Shown here piece after piece: positions 45,785-53,917 of a stretch of DNA of 64,000 bases. Each line of letters begins with the position of its first letter. The stretch's first letter is position 1. This DNA is from Methylobacterium nodulans ORS 2060. GTDB taxonomy: Bacteria; Pseudomonadota; Alphaproteobacteria; Rhizobiales; Beijerinckiaceae. The notes beneath the pieces were generated by a model, which worked only from the letters and a program-made list of their open reading frames with translations, was not told the origin of the DNA and ran no database searches. A program made the position numbers and the translations under genes. The stretch lies in the NCBI RefSeq assembly GCF_000022085.1, contig NC_011894.1, forward strand, positions 7,673,001 to 7,737,000. Direction: 5' to 3'.

Positions 45785-46093
45785 ATGGCCAAGGAGTGGG
45801 AGCGCAACCACCGGCCCGAGGGCTTCGAGATGCAGTTCTGGCTCGTGGCCGAGCGGGAACTCAAGGCCGAGCGTGACAGGACGCAGGCGCAGGTGAGTGC
45901 CGGTGAGGCCGACGCCGCACACCAACCGCCGGCATTGGTATGGAGCCTACGGCTCGACTACGATCACGTTACTCCATCCGTGTCGCCAGCACCTTGTCGA
46001 CACGCTGGCCGTCCATGTCGACGACTTCCAGCCGCCAGCCGTCCGCCACGACGCTGTCTCCCACTGCCGGGATGCGGCCGAGCTGGAAGATGA
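45785..46093 (+). CDS. DUF2934-like fragment
   Basis: The start, MAKEWERNHRPEGFEMQFWLVAERELKAERD, matches the DUF2934 pattern (ExxGRPEGxxxxHWLxAExEL). After about 45930 the reading overlaps the 3' end of the convergent transporter gene and becomes low-complexity, so the native C-terminus has probably been lost. DUF2934 proteins are small and of unknown function. Confidence 0.45.
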   Translation: MAKEWERNHRPEGFEMQFWLVAERELKAERDRTQAQVSAGEADAAHQPPALVWSLRLDYDHVTPSVSPAPCRHAGRPCRRLPAASRPPRRCLPLPGCGRAGR

Positions 46094-47225
46094 TGAAGCC
46101 GGCCAGCGTGTTGAAGTCGGCCGCCTCCGGCTCCTCCGTGATGCCGAGGCGCTCGAACGCCTCCTTGGTCGGCATCATGCCGTCCATGAGCAACGAGCCA
46201 TCTTCCCGCTCGACCACGGTAGGCTCTTCCCCGAGTTCCGGGATATCGCCGGCGATAGCCTCCAGGAGGTCCGTCAGCGTGACGATGCCCTCCAGACTGC
46301 CATACTCGTCGACCACGATGGCCATCTGAACCGGCTTGCGCTGGAAGGTCTCCAGCACGGCCAGCACCGACATCGCCTCGTGCACCACGATCGGTGGCCG
46401 CGCGGCGGCGGCGACGTCGAGGGGATTGCCGTCGAGGAGCTGGTCGAGCAGGTCCTGCTTGCGTACGACGCCGACAACGTCATCGACAGTGCCCCCGCTG
46501 ACCACGATCTGGGCGTGGTTGCAGGCCCGTACCGCCCTCAGGATCCGCTCTTGATCATCCTCGAGATCGATCCACTCGATCTCAGGCCGAGGCGTCATGA
46601 TCTCTCGAATACGGCGCTCGCTTAAGCCGAAAATCCGCTCCACTGCCTCCTGCTGCGCGGCTCGGATAAGCCCTGCCTCGCGGCTCGCCTCGACCAGGAG
46701 GTTCAACTCGGCCGTTGAGTGCCGGGCCCCCTCGCCGTGGCCCGACCGCAGGCCAAACAGGCGCAGCACGCTGTTGCCGAGCCCATTCAGGAACAGGATG
46801 GCGGGCCGGAAGACAACCAGGAACAGCCTGAGCGGCCGAATCACCGCAAGGGCCGTGCGCTCGCTGCGCTGAAGGGCGAGGCTCTTCGGGGCGAGTTCGC
46901 CCAGCACGATATGAAGGGCTGTGATGATGAAGAAGGCAACCACCACTGCGATCGTGTGTGCCGCCGCGGTGGAGAGGATGCCCGGCAGCCAGGCGAGGGT
47001 GGGCTCGATCAGGTGCGCGAGCGGCGGCTCGCCGATCCAGCCGAGCGCCAGGGACGAAATGGTAATGCCGAGCTGGGTCGCGGCGAGATAGGCATCGAGA
47101 TGGTCGATCGCCCGAAGTAGGGCCCGCGCGTTCGTCCGCCCCTCGTTGACGAGTTCGGCGACCCGGCTCCTGCGGACCGCAACGAGGGCGAACTCGGCTG
47201 CCACGAAGAAGCCGTTGGCGAGCAC
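45969..47225 (-). CDS. HlyC/CorC-family (CNNM) membrane protein
   Basis: The product of at least 418 residues has an N-terminal DUF21 (CNNM) membrane domain (LANGFFVAAEFALVAVRRSRVAEL, GELAPKSLALQRSE). A CBS pair follows (ERRIREIMTPRPEIEWID, then VVHEAMSVLAVLETF), and a C-terminal CorC_HlyC domain (LGRIPAVGDSVVADGWRLEVVDMDGQRVDKV). Members move Mg2+/Co2+ or Na+; the old name 'hemolysin' is misleading. The GTG at 47225 cuts the first helix short. Family-like sequence (WTTGLGLLAVIALV) continues upstream, so an ATT start near 47280 is possible. Confidence 0.85.
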   Translation of the reverse strand: MLANGFFVAAEFALVAVRRSRVAELVNEGRTNARALLRAIDHLDAYLAATQLGITISSLALGWIGEPPLAHLIEPTLAWLPGILSTAAAHTIAVVVAFFIITALHIVLGELAPKSLALQRSERTALAVIRPLRLFLVVFRPAILFLNGLGNSVLRLFGLRSGHGEGARHSTAELNLLVEASREAGLIRAAQQEAVERIFGLSERRIREIMTPRPEIEWIDLEDDQERILRAVRACNHAQIVVSGGTVDDVVGVVRKQDLLDQLLDGNPLDVAAAARPPIVVHEAMSVLAVLETFQRKPVQMAIVVDEYGSLEGIVTLTDLLEAIAGDIPELGEEPTVVEREDGSLLMDGMMPTKEAFERLGITEEPEAADFNTLAGFIIFQLGRIPAVGDSVVADGWRLEVVDMDGQRVDKVLATRME

Positions 47226-47805
47226 CAGGGCGATGACGGCCAGGAGGCCTAAGCCGGTTGTCCAACCGTCGTCCGAAATCGTCGTCTCCCGGGTTTGCGC
47301 GTCGTGGACGCTGTCTAGCCCCTGGCGGGGTTGTCGGCCTAATCCTGGTGATCGGCATCATCCCCGCGGTCTTGGGACGGATCTGACATTGGCTACCTGC
47401 TGCGCATCGAAACACGGCCCTTCGGCGTTCCTGAGCCCGACACACCTCACGCAGCCCAGGAAATCGCATGACGTCGAGCAGACCCGCCTGATGGTGTTCC
47501 TCGATCAGGTGGGCGGCTGGGCCGATGCCGCGGGTCGGCGGCTTCCAGTCGATCGCAACGGCGCGGCGCACGATCCAAGGTTTGCGACAGGCCCCGGCGC
47601 GGTCGTGGAGCGGATCGTCGGTCATCCGTCCTGAGTGTCAGCCGGAGCTGGCGGGTGCGTTCACACGCGATAATTGCCGAGCCATGCGTCCGCGTCAGTT
47701 CAGGATGGGTAATGCCTCTGGAGAACCACCTCGGAGCTGGTTCAACAAGGCTGGCTTGACCATTCAAAGCGAACCGGAGATCAGTGCACCATCCATAGCG
47801 AACCG
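47226..47805. other. Gap of 580 bases with no confident gene
   Basis: It probably includes the first codons of the CorC-type gene (to about 47280) and decayed sequence. The segment read on the minus strand as VAIDWKPPTRGIGPAAHLIEEHHQAGLL near 47500 is protein-like, but it has no start, stop or context that would define a gene. Confidence 0.35.
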
Positions 47806-48309
47806 ATGGTGCGCCCGGTGTTCGTCTGCGCCTACCTCCGTGCCTCCACCGATGAGCAGGACGCCCAGCGCGCCCGCGACCAGTTCCACGCCTTCGCCAG
47901 TGAGCGGGCGCTGATCGGCGTGGAGCCGTTCTACTGGGACCTGAACGACGAGATGCGCGCCTGGACGAAGCGCTTCCAGGCGAAGGGAGGCAAACTGCCG
48001 AGCATGGTCCATGCCGGGACCTACGGGGCGGTCCTGCACTACCTGAACGCCGTGCAGGCCGCCGGAACGAAGGAAGCCACCGCAGTGATGGCCAAGATGC
48101 GCGAGATGCCCGTGAACGACTTCTACACCAAGAACGCCAGGGTGCGACCGGACGGCCTCGTCGCCCGCGACTACTATCTGATCCAGGTCAGAGACCCGAA
48201 GGACGCCCGCTATCCCTACGACCTCTACGACGTGCTCGGCACGATCCCGGCTCCCGAGACGACACGCCCGCTCGAGCAGAGCGAGTGCCCGCTGGTGAAG
48301 AAGTCATGA
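47806..48309 (+). CDS. Chimeric ORF: serine recombinase N-terminus fused to ABC substrate-binding protein C-terminus
   Basis: Residues 1 to about 37 (VFVCAYLRASTDEQDAQRARDQFHAFASER) are the start of a resolvase/invertase catalytic domain with the active Ser in RAST. From about residue 41 the sequence (FYWDLNDEMRAWTKRFQAKGGKLPSMVHAG, then MPVNDFYTKNARVRPDGLV) is the C-terminal half of a branched-chain-amino-acid-type periplasmic binding protein. There is no signal peptide, so neither activity is plausible. It looks like a deletion joint. Its stop overlaps the next start as ATGA, preserving the coupling of the old transport operon. Confidence 0.7.
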   Translation: MVRPVFVCAYLRASTDEQDAQRARDQFHAFASERALIGVEPFYWDLNDEMRAWTKRFQAKGGKLPSMVHAGTYGAVLHYLNAVQAAGTKEATAVMAKMREMPVNDFYTKNARVRPDGLVARDYYLIQVRDPKDARYPYDLYDVLGTIPAPETTRPLEQSECPLVKKS

Positions 48310-49121
48310 CCGCGACGTCGGGAGAAGGCGGTGGCTGGGGCGGAACGGGCCCGAACCGCGCAGAGATCATACGGTCTGGTTTCTCCACTCCGGCCGATTC
48401 GCCCCATGTCCCTTCCTTTCCGTTCTCGTACCGGAACGCAGAGATCCTGACGCTCGCGTACCGGACCTCACCGGACGCGATCGCCCGTCTTTTGCCCGAG
48501 CCGCTGGAGCCGACTGGGGACGTCGTCCTGATCCACATCTACAAGCTGAACGACACTGATTGGCTTGGGCCCTACACCGAGGCGAATATCATGGTGGGGG
48601 CGCGCCTTCCCGGCGGGGCGGAGGGGGCGTATTCGCCGTGGCTATTCTTGTCCTCGTCGTCAGGCGTGTCGCAGGGCCGCGAGGTCCATGGGCAGCCCAA
48701 GAAGGACGCCAAGGTTCAGCTGCGGCCCAAGACTGATGCTTGGGTCGGCCGCGTGCGCCGGAACGGCATCGACGTTGTGACCGGCACAATGGCGTACAAG
48801 CAACGGCGGTGCGGTCCCGAGTCGCTCAAGCGCTATATGGATTTCGGGCTCAATCTCAACCTGAAGGTCATCGACCATATCGACGGGCGGCCCGCCATCC
48901 GACAGATCACGGCGCGGCGCTTTGCCGACCTCACGATCCACGAAAGCTGGGAAGGCCCCTGCACGGTCGAGCTCCGGCCCAACGTGCAGGCCCCGGTTTA
49001 TCGGCTCCCGGTGCTGGAGATGCTGGACGGCTTCTATTGGCGCGCCGACTTCACGCTGGTTCCCGGCGTGATCCTGCTCGACTACCTGGCTACGCCGCCA
49101 GCCGCAGGTAGCTCGGCGTGA
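48306..49121 (+). CDS. Acetoacetate decarboxylase-family protein
   Basis: The 271-residue product has the ADC fold signature: FSYRNAEILTLAYRTSPDAIARLLPEPLEP, VLIHIYKLNDTDWLGPYTEAN, FLSSSSGVSQGREVHGQPKKDAKVQL and GTMAYKQ. The Schiff-base Lys of true decarboxylases would lie in the EVHGQPKKDA region, and a Lys pair is present, so decarboxylation or a related aldolase-dehydratase reaction is possible. It follows the binding-protein remnant, which suggests a former uptake-catabolism operon. Confidence 0.8.
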   Translation: MTATSGEGGGWGGTGPNRAEIIRSGFSTPADSPHVPSFPFSYRNAEILTLAYRTSPDAIARLLPEPLEPTGDVVLIHIYKLNDTDWLGPYTEANIMVGARLPGGAEGAYSPWLFLSSSSGVSQGREVHGQPKKDAKVQLRPKTDAWVGRVRRNGIDVVTGTMAYKQRRCGPESLKRYMDFGLNLNLKVIDHIDGRPAIRQITARRFADLTIHESWEGPCTVELRPNVQAPVYRLPVLEMLDGFYWRADFTLVPGVILLDYLATPPAAGSSA

Positions 49122-49327
49122 AGGTGCGAGGGATCCGCTCGGCCCTTGATCACCCTCGTTTCAAACCTCGTGGCCATGCCCGGATGCGGGAGTACCGATC
49201 CGGTGGAGCTGATAGGCAATAATCGCGCATTTTCGATTTTGAGAAATCGTATCTATGAGATAACCTCGACCGCCACGAGCGAAAGTGAGAGCGAACTCAC
49301 GAGCTTACGGTTAAGGGTGGAACGCCG

Positions 49328-50350
49328 ATGTTCTTGCGTCAGTTCAAGTACCTTCTCGCCGTAGTGGACGAGGAGCATTTCGGAAGGGCGGCCGAGCGCT
49401 GCAACGTTACGCAGCCGAGTCTATCGGTGGGCATAAAGCAGCTTGAACTCGAGATCGGCGTGCCGATCTTCCTGCGTGGGCGCGGCCAGCGATTTCATGG
49501 GCTTACGCCCGAGGGCGAGAGGGTCGTCAAATGGGCCCGCAACGTCGTCGGCCACTGCGAAGCGATGCGCGATGAGATCGCCGAGATGCGCGGAAACCTG
49601 TCGGGGCGCTTGCGGATGGGTGCCATGCCGTCGATGTCGCCGGTCCTTCCGGTCCTGCTTCAACTCGTGCGTAAGCAGCACCCGAATGTCGTCATGGATG
49701 TCCGATTCCTCGGCAACGATGCGATGAAGACAGGGCTCAACAACTTCTCCCTCGATGCCGCGCTCACGTATCTCGATACGGCCGAGCTCGGGCGCCGCAA
49801 CTCACTGAAGATCTATACTGAAAAGCTCTGCGTGCTTGTTCCAGACACGGAGGAATTTCGGAATCGTGCAAGCATCACCTGGCGTGAAGTTGCAGACCTG
49901 CCTCTCGCGATGCTCCGTCCAGCAATCCATGAGCGCCGTTTCGTCGATACGATCTTCGACAAGGTAGGCCGCCATCCACGGCCGCAAGTCGAGTCTGAGT
50001 CGATTATGCACCTGATGTTTCAGGTTCAGTTCGGCGGCCTTTGTACAATTATACCTGAACACTTCACACGAATGCCTGGCCTGCACCGGGGCACGAAAGC
50101 GCTGCAGGTTGTGGAGCCTGTGGTGAGCCAAGACGTTGGCCTGTTCTGGGCAGAAGGCGAGCTGATGACCCCGATCGCAAGTATTCTTGTCTCAGCTGTC
50201 AAGGACCTGAACAAGCGGGGAGGTCTCGACCTTACTTTGAATGAACCTCGGACCGAGTCTCCCAGCTCTTGGCCGACAAGCCCACCGAACGAGTTGCCGT
50301 TCTCCATCGATCTTAGGAATTCCCGCAGGCCGCGACCTGTCAAAGCTTAG
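49328..50350 (+). CDS. LysR-family transcriptional regulator
   Basis: The 340-residue protein has the N-terminal winged HTH (FLRQFKYLLAVVDEEHFGRAAERCNVTQPSLSVGIKQLELEIGVPIF) and a C-terminal substrate-binding domain (LRMGAMPSMSPVLPVLLQLVRKQHPNVVMDV). The sequence resembles LysR proteins found beside formate dehydrogenase operons in Alphaproteobacteria, from memory only. No such operon is present here; the nearest candidate target is the acetoacetate decarboxylase-like gene upstream. Its C-terminal 40 residues are Pro/Ser-rich and possibly added by read-through. Confidence 0.85.
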   Translation: MFLRQFKYLLAVVDEEHFGRAAERCNVTQPSLSVGIKQLELEIGVPIFLRGRGQRFHGLTPEGERVVKWARNVVGHCEAMRDEIAEMRGNLSGRLRMGAMPSMSPVLPVLLQLVRKQHPNVVMDVRFLGNDAMKTGLNNFSLDAALTYLDTAELGRRNSLKIYTEKLCVLVPDTEEFRNRASITWREVADLPLAMLRPAIHERRFVDTIFDKVGRHPRPQVESESIMHLMFQVQFGGLCTIIPEHFTRMPGLHRGTKALQVVEPVVSQDVGLFWAEGELMTPIASILVSAVKDLNKRGGLDLTLNEPRTESPSSWPTSPPNELPFSIDLRNSRRPRPVKA

Positions 50351-50371
50351 CGAAGACTCGTACCGCCGTGC

Positions 50372-50522
50372 CTATAAAATGACTTTCTGGATCCAGGGCT
50401 GATTGGTAAGGGAGCGCAGGCGTTCGGGCATCAGCGCCTTCCAAGCGTCACAGCAGGCTTTGATGATGGCGTCGTAGCCGTCGAGCACCCGATGCGTGTA
50501 GCGCGCCGCCTTCTCCCGCATG
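50372..50522 (-). pseudogene. IS630-family transposase, 3' remnant
   Basis: Read on the minus strand, MREKAARYTHRVLDGYDAIIKACCDAWKALMPERLRSLTNQPW matches the C-terminal end of IS630-type transposases (AW..L.......I). Only about 50 codons remain, and no terminal repeats were found. It fills the gap between the LysR gene and the exported protein. Confidence 0.55.
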
Positions 50523-50651
50523 CAAACCGACCAGGAGGGCCATCAGCGGCCGCGGAGCCGTTGAGGCCGTCCTTAGGGCCGAAGCTTGACGGCCGTCTAG
50601 CCCCGTCCACCCGTCGGGCCACGGCACGCCATCACGGTTGAGGATGTCACG

Positions 50652-51065
50652 ATGCGCTATTACCTTACCGCCGGGCTTGCCTGTGTCGCCCTTGCTACCG
50701 CTGTTTCAGCCGTTGCCGCGCAGGCACCAGCGGTGCCCGGTTCCGCGCCAGGAGGTGCCGCAGCCACACCGGAGACCGCAACCCCGAAGCCGAAGCGGAA
50801 GCCCGATCCCAAGCGGAAGGGCCCGCCTCAAGCGGTAACGGTTATCAACGCCAGCGCAAACACGGCGACAAGTGTCGTCATCTCGGCTGAGAATAAGACC
50901 GCCACGCTTTCAAAGCCGCTTGCATCCAAAGGACGGGCGACCGTGAGACTGCCGAAGCTGAAGGGCTGTACGGTTTCTGTAGTGGCGACCTTCGAAGACG
51001 GCGGCAAAAGCGAGGCAGACACCTTCGACATCTGCAAAGAAAAGTTGATCCGCTTCACGGATTGA
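50652..51065 (+). CDS. Exported protein of unknown function
   Basis: The 137-residue product has a signal peptide (MRYYLTAGLACVALATAVSAVAAQ), a Pro/Lys-rich linker (PKPKRKPDPKRKGPP) and a compact beta-like domain (AVTVINASANTATSVVISAENK, then GCTVSVVATFEDGGKSEADTFDICKEKL) with two cysteines. It looks periplasmic. I recall similar short proteins in Methylobacterium but know no function. Confidence 0.65.
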   Translation: MRYYLTAGLACVALATAVSAVAAQAPAVPGSAPGGAAATPETATPKPKRKPDPKRKGPPQAVTVINASANTATSVVISAENKTATLSKPLASKGRATVRLPKLKGCTVSVVATFEDGGKSEADTFDICKEKLIRFTD

Positions 51066-51184
51066 GCCCTCCTGGCGTCTTGATCGAAGGATTGGGCCTC
51101 CTGATCTTTGATCGGCGCCGCACACCGCCGCCGGGAGCTGATGGTCCCGGGCGCATCGCAGACCACCGCGGGCGCTCGGGGTTC

Positions 51185-51481
51185 TCACGGCCTCCAGTCC
51201 GGCCACGGCACATCCCGCCCGACCACGCGGTAGCTCGCCGTCAGCGGCGACATGAGCCCAGTGTTGGCGTGGATGCGGGCGTAGTGGGCCAGGATGTCCA
51301 TCATCGCGTCGGGCTTGCGGGCATCGCAGACCGAGCAGACGACGCGGCGCGGCATCGCCGGGAGCGGTGTGCCGAGCGGGAACCGGTTCGTCGCGATGAT
51401 CGCGCCGTGGCGGCAGCCGGGCGCGGTGCAGCGGACGGAGGCCGTTTCGCCCTCGGCGGGGACGGTGGGCGAGCGGGTCAC
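51185..51481 (-). CDS. Zinc-ribbon-like small protein antisense to the SRAP remnant
   Basis: From a GTG at 51481 the product has about 98 residues. VRCTAPGCRHGAIIATNRFPLG and RRVVCSVCDARKPDAMMDILAHYARIHANTG give a CxxxxC...CxxC arrangement followed by a helical tail, which looks like a zinc ribbon. It overlaps the 5' part of the plus-strand open frame. Which of the two is expressed is unclear, but this strand looks more protein-like here. Confidence 0.5.
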   Translation of the reverse strand: MTRSPTVPAEGETASVRCTAPGCRHGAIIATNRFPLGTPLPAMPRRVVCSVCDARKPDAMMDILAHYARIHANTGLMSPLTASYRVVGRDVPWPDWRP

Positions 51482-51992
51482 TTCCGGGCCCGAGCTGCGA
51501 GCTCGCGCGCGCGAAACCTCCTTCCCGCCGCCCCCGAAGGTCGGCACCCAGCCGGTGACCAACATCCGCAACGTGGCCTCGCCCTACTGGCGCCCGTGGC
51601 TCAAGCCGGAGTTCCGCTGCCTCGTGCCGGTCTCCTCCTTCAGCGAGTACGCCGACACCAAGCCGCGCAAGACGCCGGTCTGGTTCGCGCTCTCGCAGGA
51701 GCGGCCGCTGTTCGCGTTTGCGGGGATCTGGCGGCCCTGGACGGGCTTGCGCGGACCCAAGCGGAACGACCCGATCGAGGAGGAGCATCGGCTGTATGCC
51801 TTCCTCACGACCGAGGCGAACGGAGTGGTTGGGCCGGTGCACCCGAAGGCCATGCCGGTGCTGCTCACGAGCGAGGAGGAGTGGCGCACTTGGCTCGAGG
51901 CGCCGGCCGATGAAGCGCTTCAGCTGCAGCGTCCCCTGCCGGACGATCGGATGATGGAGGTGGCGCGCGGCGAGCGACGGGACGGCATGTGA
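51294..51992 (+). pseudogene. SRAP (SOS response-associated peptidase/HMCES-YedK) protein lacking its N-terminus
   Basis: Recognisable sequence starts near 51516: PPPPKVGTQPVTNIRNVASPYWRPWLKPEFRCLVPVSSFSEY, PVWFALSQERPLFAFAGIWRPW and LTTEANGVVGPVHPKAMPVLL with the active-site His. This is the SRAP domain. The family's essential Cys2 (MCGR or MCN start) and about 60 following residues are absent, and the frame upstream is unrelated noise over an antisense gene. DNA-protein crosslinking at abasic sites would be lost. Confidence 0.65.
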
Positions 51993-52092
51993 GTGACAGC
52001 CCCGATGTCTCCCCCGGAGCGCTGTTCGCCGCCGCCGATCGCGCCGAACTCCTCCTGTGGTCCTGCGTTGGCCCGGGAGAATGGAGATCACG

Positions 52093-52354
52093 ATGCGACT
52101 CTCTCAGGCGGCTGCCGTGGTGGTCACCGTGATGCTTGCCGCCACCGCGGCCCAGGCTCAGGACCAACCCGATCAGACCGGCACGGGGTGGCCCGCTCTC
52201 AACCCAGCGCGCCCCCAATACGTCAGCGGTGGGCCGGACGATGCCGCCGAGCCGGGACGCGAGCCCCGCCACGACGGGCACCATCGAGCGCCGCACACCG
52301 CAGCAGCGCCGGAACGACGAGATTTCGAAGGGGATCTGCATCGGCTGCAATTGA
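52093..52354 (+). pseudogene. Exported small protein with a frameshift
   Basis: The first 55 codons encode a signal peptide (MRLSQAAAVVVTVMLAATAAQAQ) and WPALNPARPQYVSGGPDDAAEPG. Around 52255-52275 the protein-like reading switches to the next frame, which ends TIERRTPQQRRNDEISKGICIGCN. A single-base change would join the two into an exported protein of about 87 residues. Without it the frame runs on into the opposite-strand neighbour. Confidence 0.5.
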
Positions 52355-52363
52355 TGGTGCGCG

Positions 52364-52750
52364 TCAGCCCTTCAGGCGCTTGTTGCACTCCGAGTAGTAG
52401 CCGCCGCCCTTGACGATCCAGGGCATCCCACCGTTGCCCGAGCCGCCCGCGGCCTTATTGGCGTTGTACTGATCCAGGCAGGTCTTCTGCCGGGCCTTGC
52501 CGGCGGGCTCGTTCGCGTACTTGGGCGAGATCGCGGTGGGGAACACCGCTCCGGAAGGCGCCACTGCGGCCGGCTTCTGCGCCGGAGCCAGTGCAGGCTT
52601 CCCGGGAGCGGCAGGAGCCGGCTTCGCGGCCGAGCCTGGGGCAAAGGGGTTCGGGGTAGGCGATGTGCGCCCGCCGGGAGCTGTCGTTTGGGCCAGGGCC
52701 GGGCCGGCGAGGAGAGCGACGACGGGAAGGGTCAACGTGATCAGGCGCAT
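52364..52750 (-). CDS. Exported protein with conserved C-terminal cysteine block
   Basis: The 128-residue product has a signal peptide (MRLITLTLPVVALLAGPALAQ), a Pro/Ala-rich linker, and the C-terminal block YANEPAGKARQKTCLDQYNANKAAGG followed by GMPWIVKGGGYYSECNKRLKG. The two cysteines probably pair in the periplasm. Blocks of this type recur in rhizobial exported proteins; the function is unknown. It converges on the frameshifted exported protein. Confidence 0.7.
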   Translation of the reverse strand: MRLITLTLPVVALLAGPALAQTTAPGGRTSPTPNPFAPGSAAKPAPAAPGKPALAPAQKPAAVAPSGAVFPTAISPKYANEPAGKARQKTCLDQYNANKAAGGSGNGGMPWIVKGGGYYSECNKRLKG

Positions 52751-53015
52751 GGCTGCGGGCCTCGATGAGCACCTGAAGCCTATACAGCATGAGATGAACG
52801 ATAGACAAAGAAGGCCCCGCCGCCGGCTTCTGCCGGGCGGACGAGGCCATCTCCACGTCGGTCTCTGTTGATCCGGGTCGTTGCCCGGCCGCCTCGGGTT
52901 CTGCCTCCCAGCCCCGAAGTCATGAAGGCAGAATGCAGGGCAATCTTGAACCGTCAGCTAAGAAGCGCGGTGAACGTCCGGGCAAGGAACCTTGACGAAG
53001 CCTTGCCTCCGGCGG

Positions 53016-53516
53016 CTACTTTGAGGCGGCAGCCTTGCGAGGACGCCCGCGTCCCTTCTTCGGCTCGACGGGCGCGCTCACCTTCGCGTCGGCAGCAGCG
53101 CGCTTCTCCGCAGCGGCCTTCCGGCGCGATTGCCCGAGACCCAGGCTCTTGGCGAGTTCGGAGCGCTGGGCCGCGTAGTTCGGTGCCACCATGGGGTAAT
53201 CACGCGGCAGGCCCCACTTCTCGCGGTACTGCTCGGGCGTGAGACCGCGCCCTGAGAGATGCCGCTTGAGCGACTTGTAAGGTTTGCCGTCCTCCAGGCT
53301 GATGATGTGGTCGGGCGTGACGGACTTCTTGATCGGCACGGGCGGCGTGAGCTTCACCGGCTCCGGCTCAGCAGGTTTTCCGAGGCTCCCCAGGCTCTGG
53401 TAGACGCCTTGGATCAGTGCCGGCAGCTCGGCGGGTGGGACGTTGTTGTTCGAGACGTAGGCCGAGACGATATCGCTGACCAGCTCGATGTGCCTGGAGG
53501 CGGCCTCTTCACTCAT
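53016..53516 (-). CDS. Ros/MucR-family regulator lacking zinc-finger ligands
   Basis: The 166-residue protein has the MucR layout: the N-terminal oligomerisation helix region (RHIELVSDIVSAYVSNNNV), then ISLEDGKPYKSLKRHLSGRGLTPEQYREKWGLPRDYPMVAPNYAAQRSELAKSLGLGQ. In canonical MucR the first segment is CLxCGK and the loop carries two His. Here both Cys are replaced (SLEDGK) and only one His remains, so zinc binding is unlikely. Ml proteins of Mesorhizobium show such domains can fold without zinc. It ends in GRGRPRK, an AT-hook-like tail. MucR proteins are broad H-NS-like silencers. Confidence 0.85.
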   Translation of the reverse strand: MSEEAASRHIELVSDIVSAYVSNNNVPPAELPALIQGVYQSLGSLGKPAEPEPVKLTPPVPIKKSVTPDHIISLEDGKPYKSLKRHLSGRGLTPEQYREKWGLPRDYPMVAPNYAAQRSELAKSLGLGQSRRKAAAEKRAAADAKVSAPVEPKKGRGRPRKAAASK

Positions 53517-53731
53517 GGAAACTTCCTAAGTTAGAAAAGGCTACCAAGTTGAAGCCTGTCTTTCAGGCTGTCAACTTGATGCCTTAATCAAAGACAGGAA
53601 AAGGCGCGATTTGCGCCCTGGCTTCAGGACGGAAGCCATAGAGCGTCACTGGGAAGCCACCTAGCACCGCCAAGTGCGGCCTTCAGGTGACTATCGCTCC
53701 TACGCCCTCGCATCCGGATAACCTCTGCGCT

Positions 53732-53878
53732 GTCGGATTTCCGGCATCAGGCAGGCTGACAGTGTGTTGACACACACCGCACCCAATAGAAAATCCGACA
53801 TCTCCGCCGGAGATTCACAATTTTTCCGTCGGATTTCCGGCATCCAGCGCCAGATTTTCCGACCGACGGTCGGAAAAT
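53732..53878. repeat. Cluster of TCGGA-containing repeats and palindromes in the MucR leader gap
   Basis: GTCGGATTTCCGGCATC occurs twice (53732-53748 and 53828-53844). A perfect palindrome ATTTTCCGACC-GAC-GGTCGGAAAAT lies at 53854-53878, AAAATCCGAC is at 53790, and ATCTCCGCCGGAGAT forms another dyad near 53802. The gap 53,517-53,935 holds no gene. Candidate roles are an operator array for the MucR-like protein, a second replication-related site, or the palindromic end of a lost element. Confidence 0.5.
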
Positions 53879-53917
53879 ATACTTTCGGCTTAGGCCATAT
53901 GACTTGCTTGTATGGAA

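Noticed and set aside
45969..47225. 'Hemolysin' as a virulence toxin
   Set aside because: The domain order DUF21-CBS-CorC_HlyC is that of ion transporters; no toxin feature is present.
49122..49327. Gene between the acetoacetate decarboxylase-like gene and the LysR gene
   Set aside because: The short frame there has no ribosome site or protein-like composition. The AT-richer sequence is better explained as the lysR promoter region.
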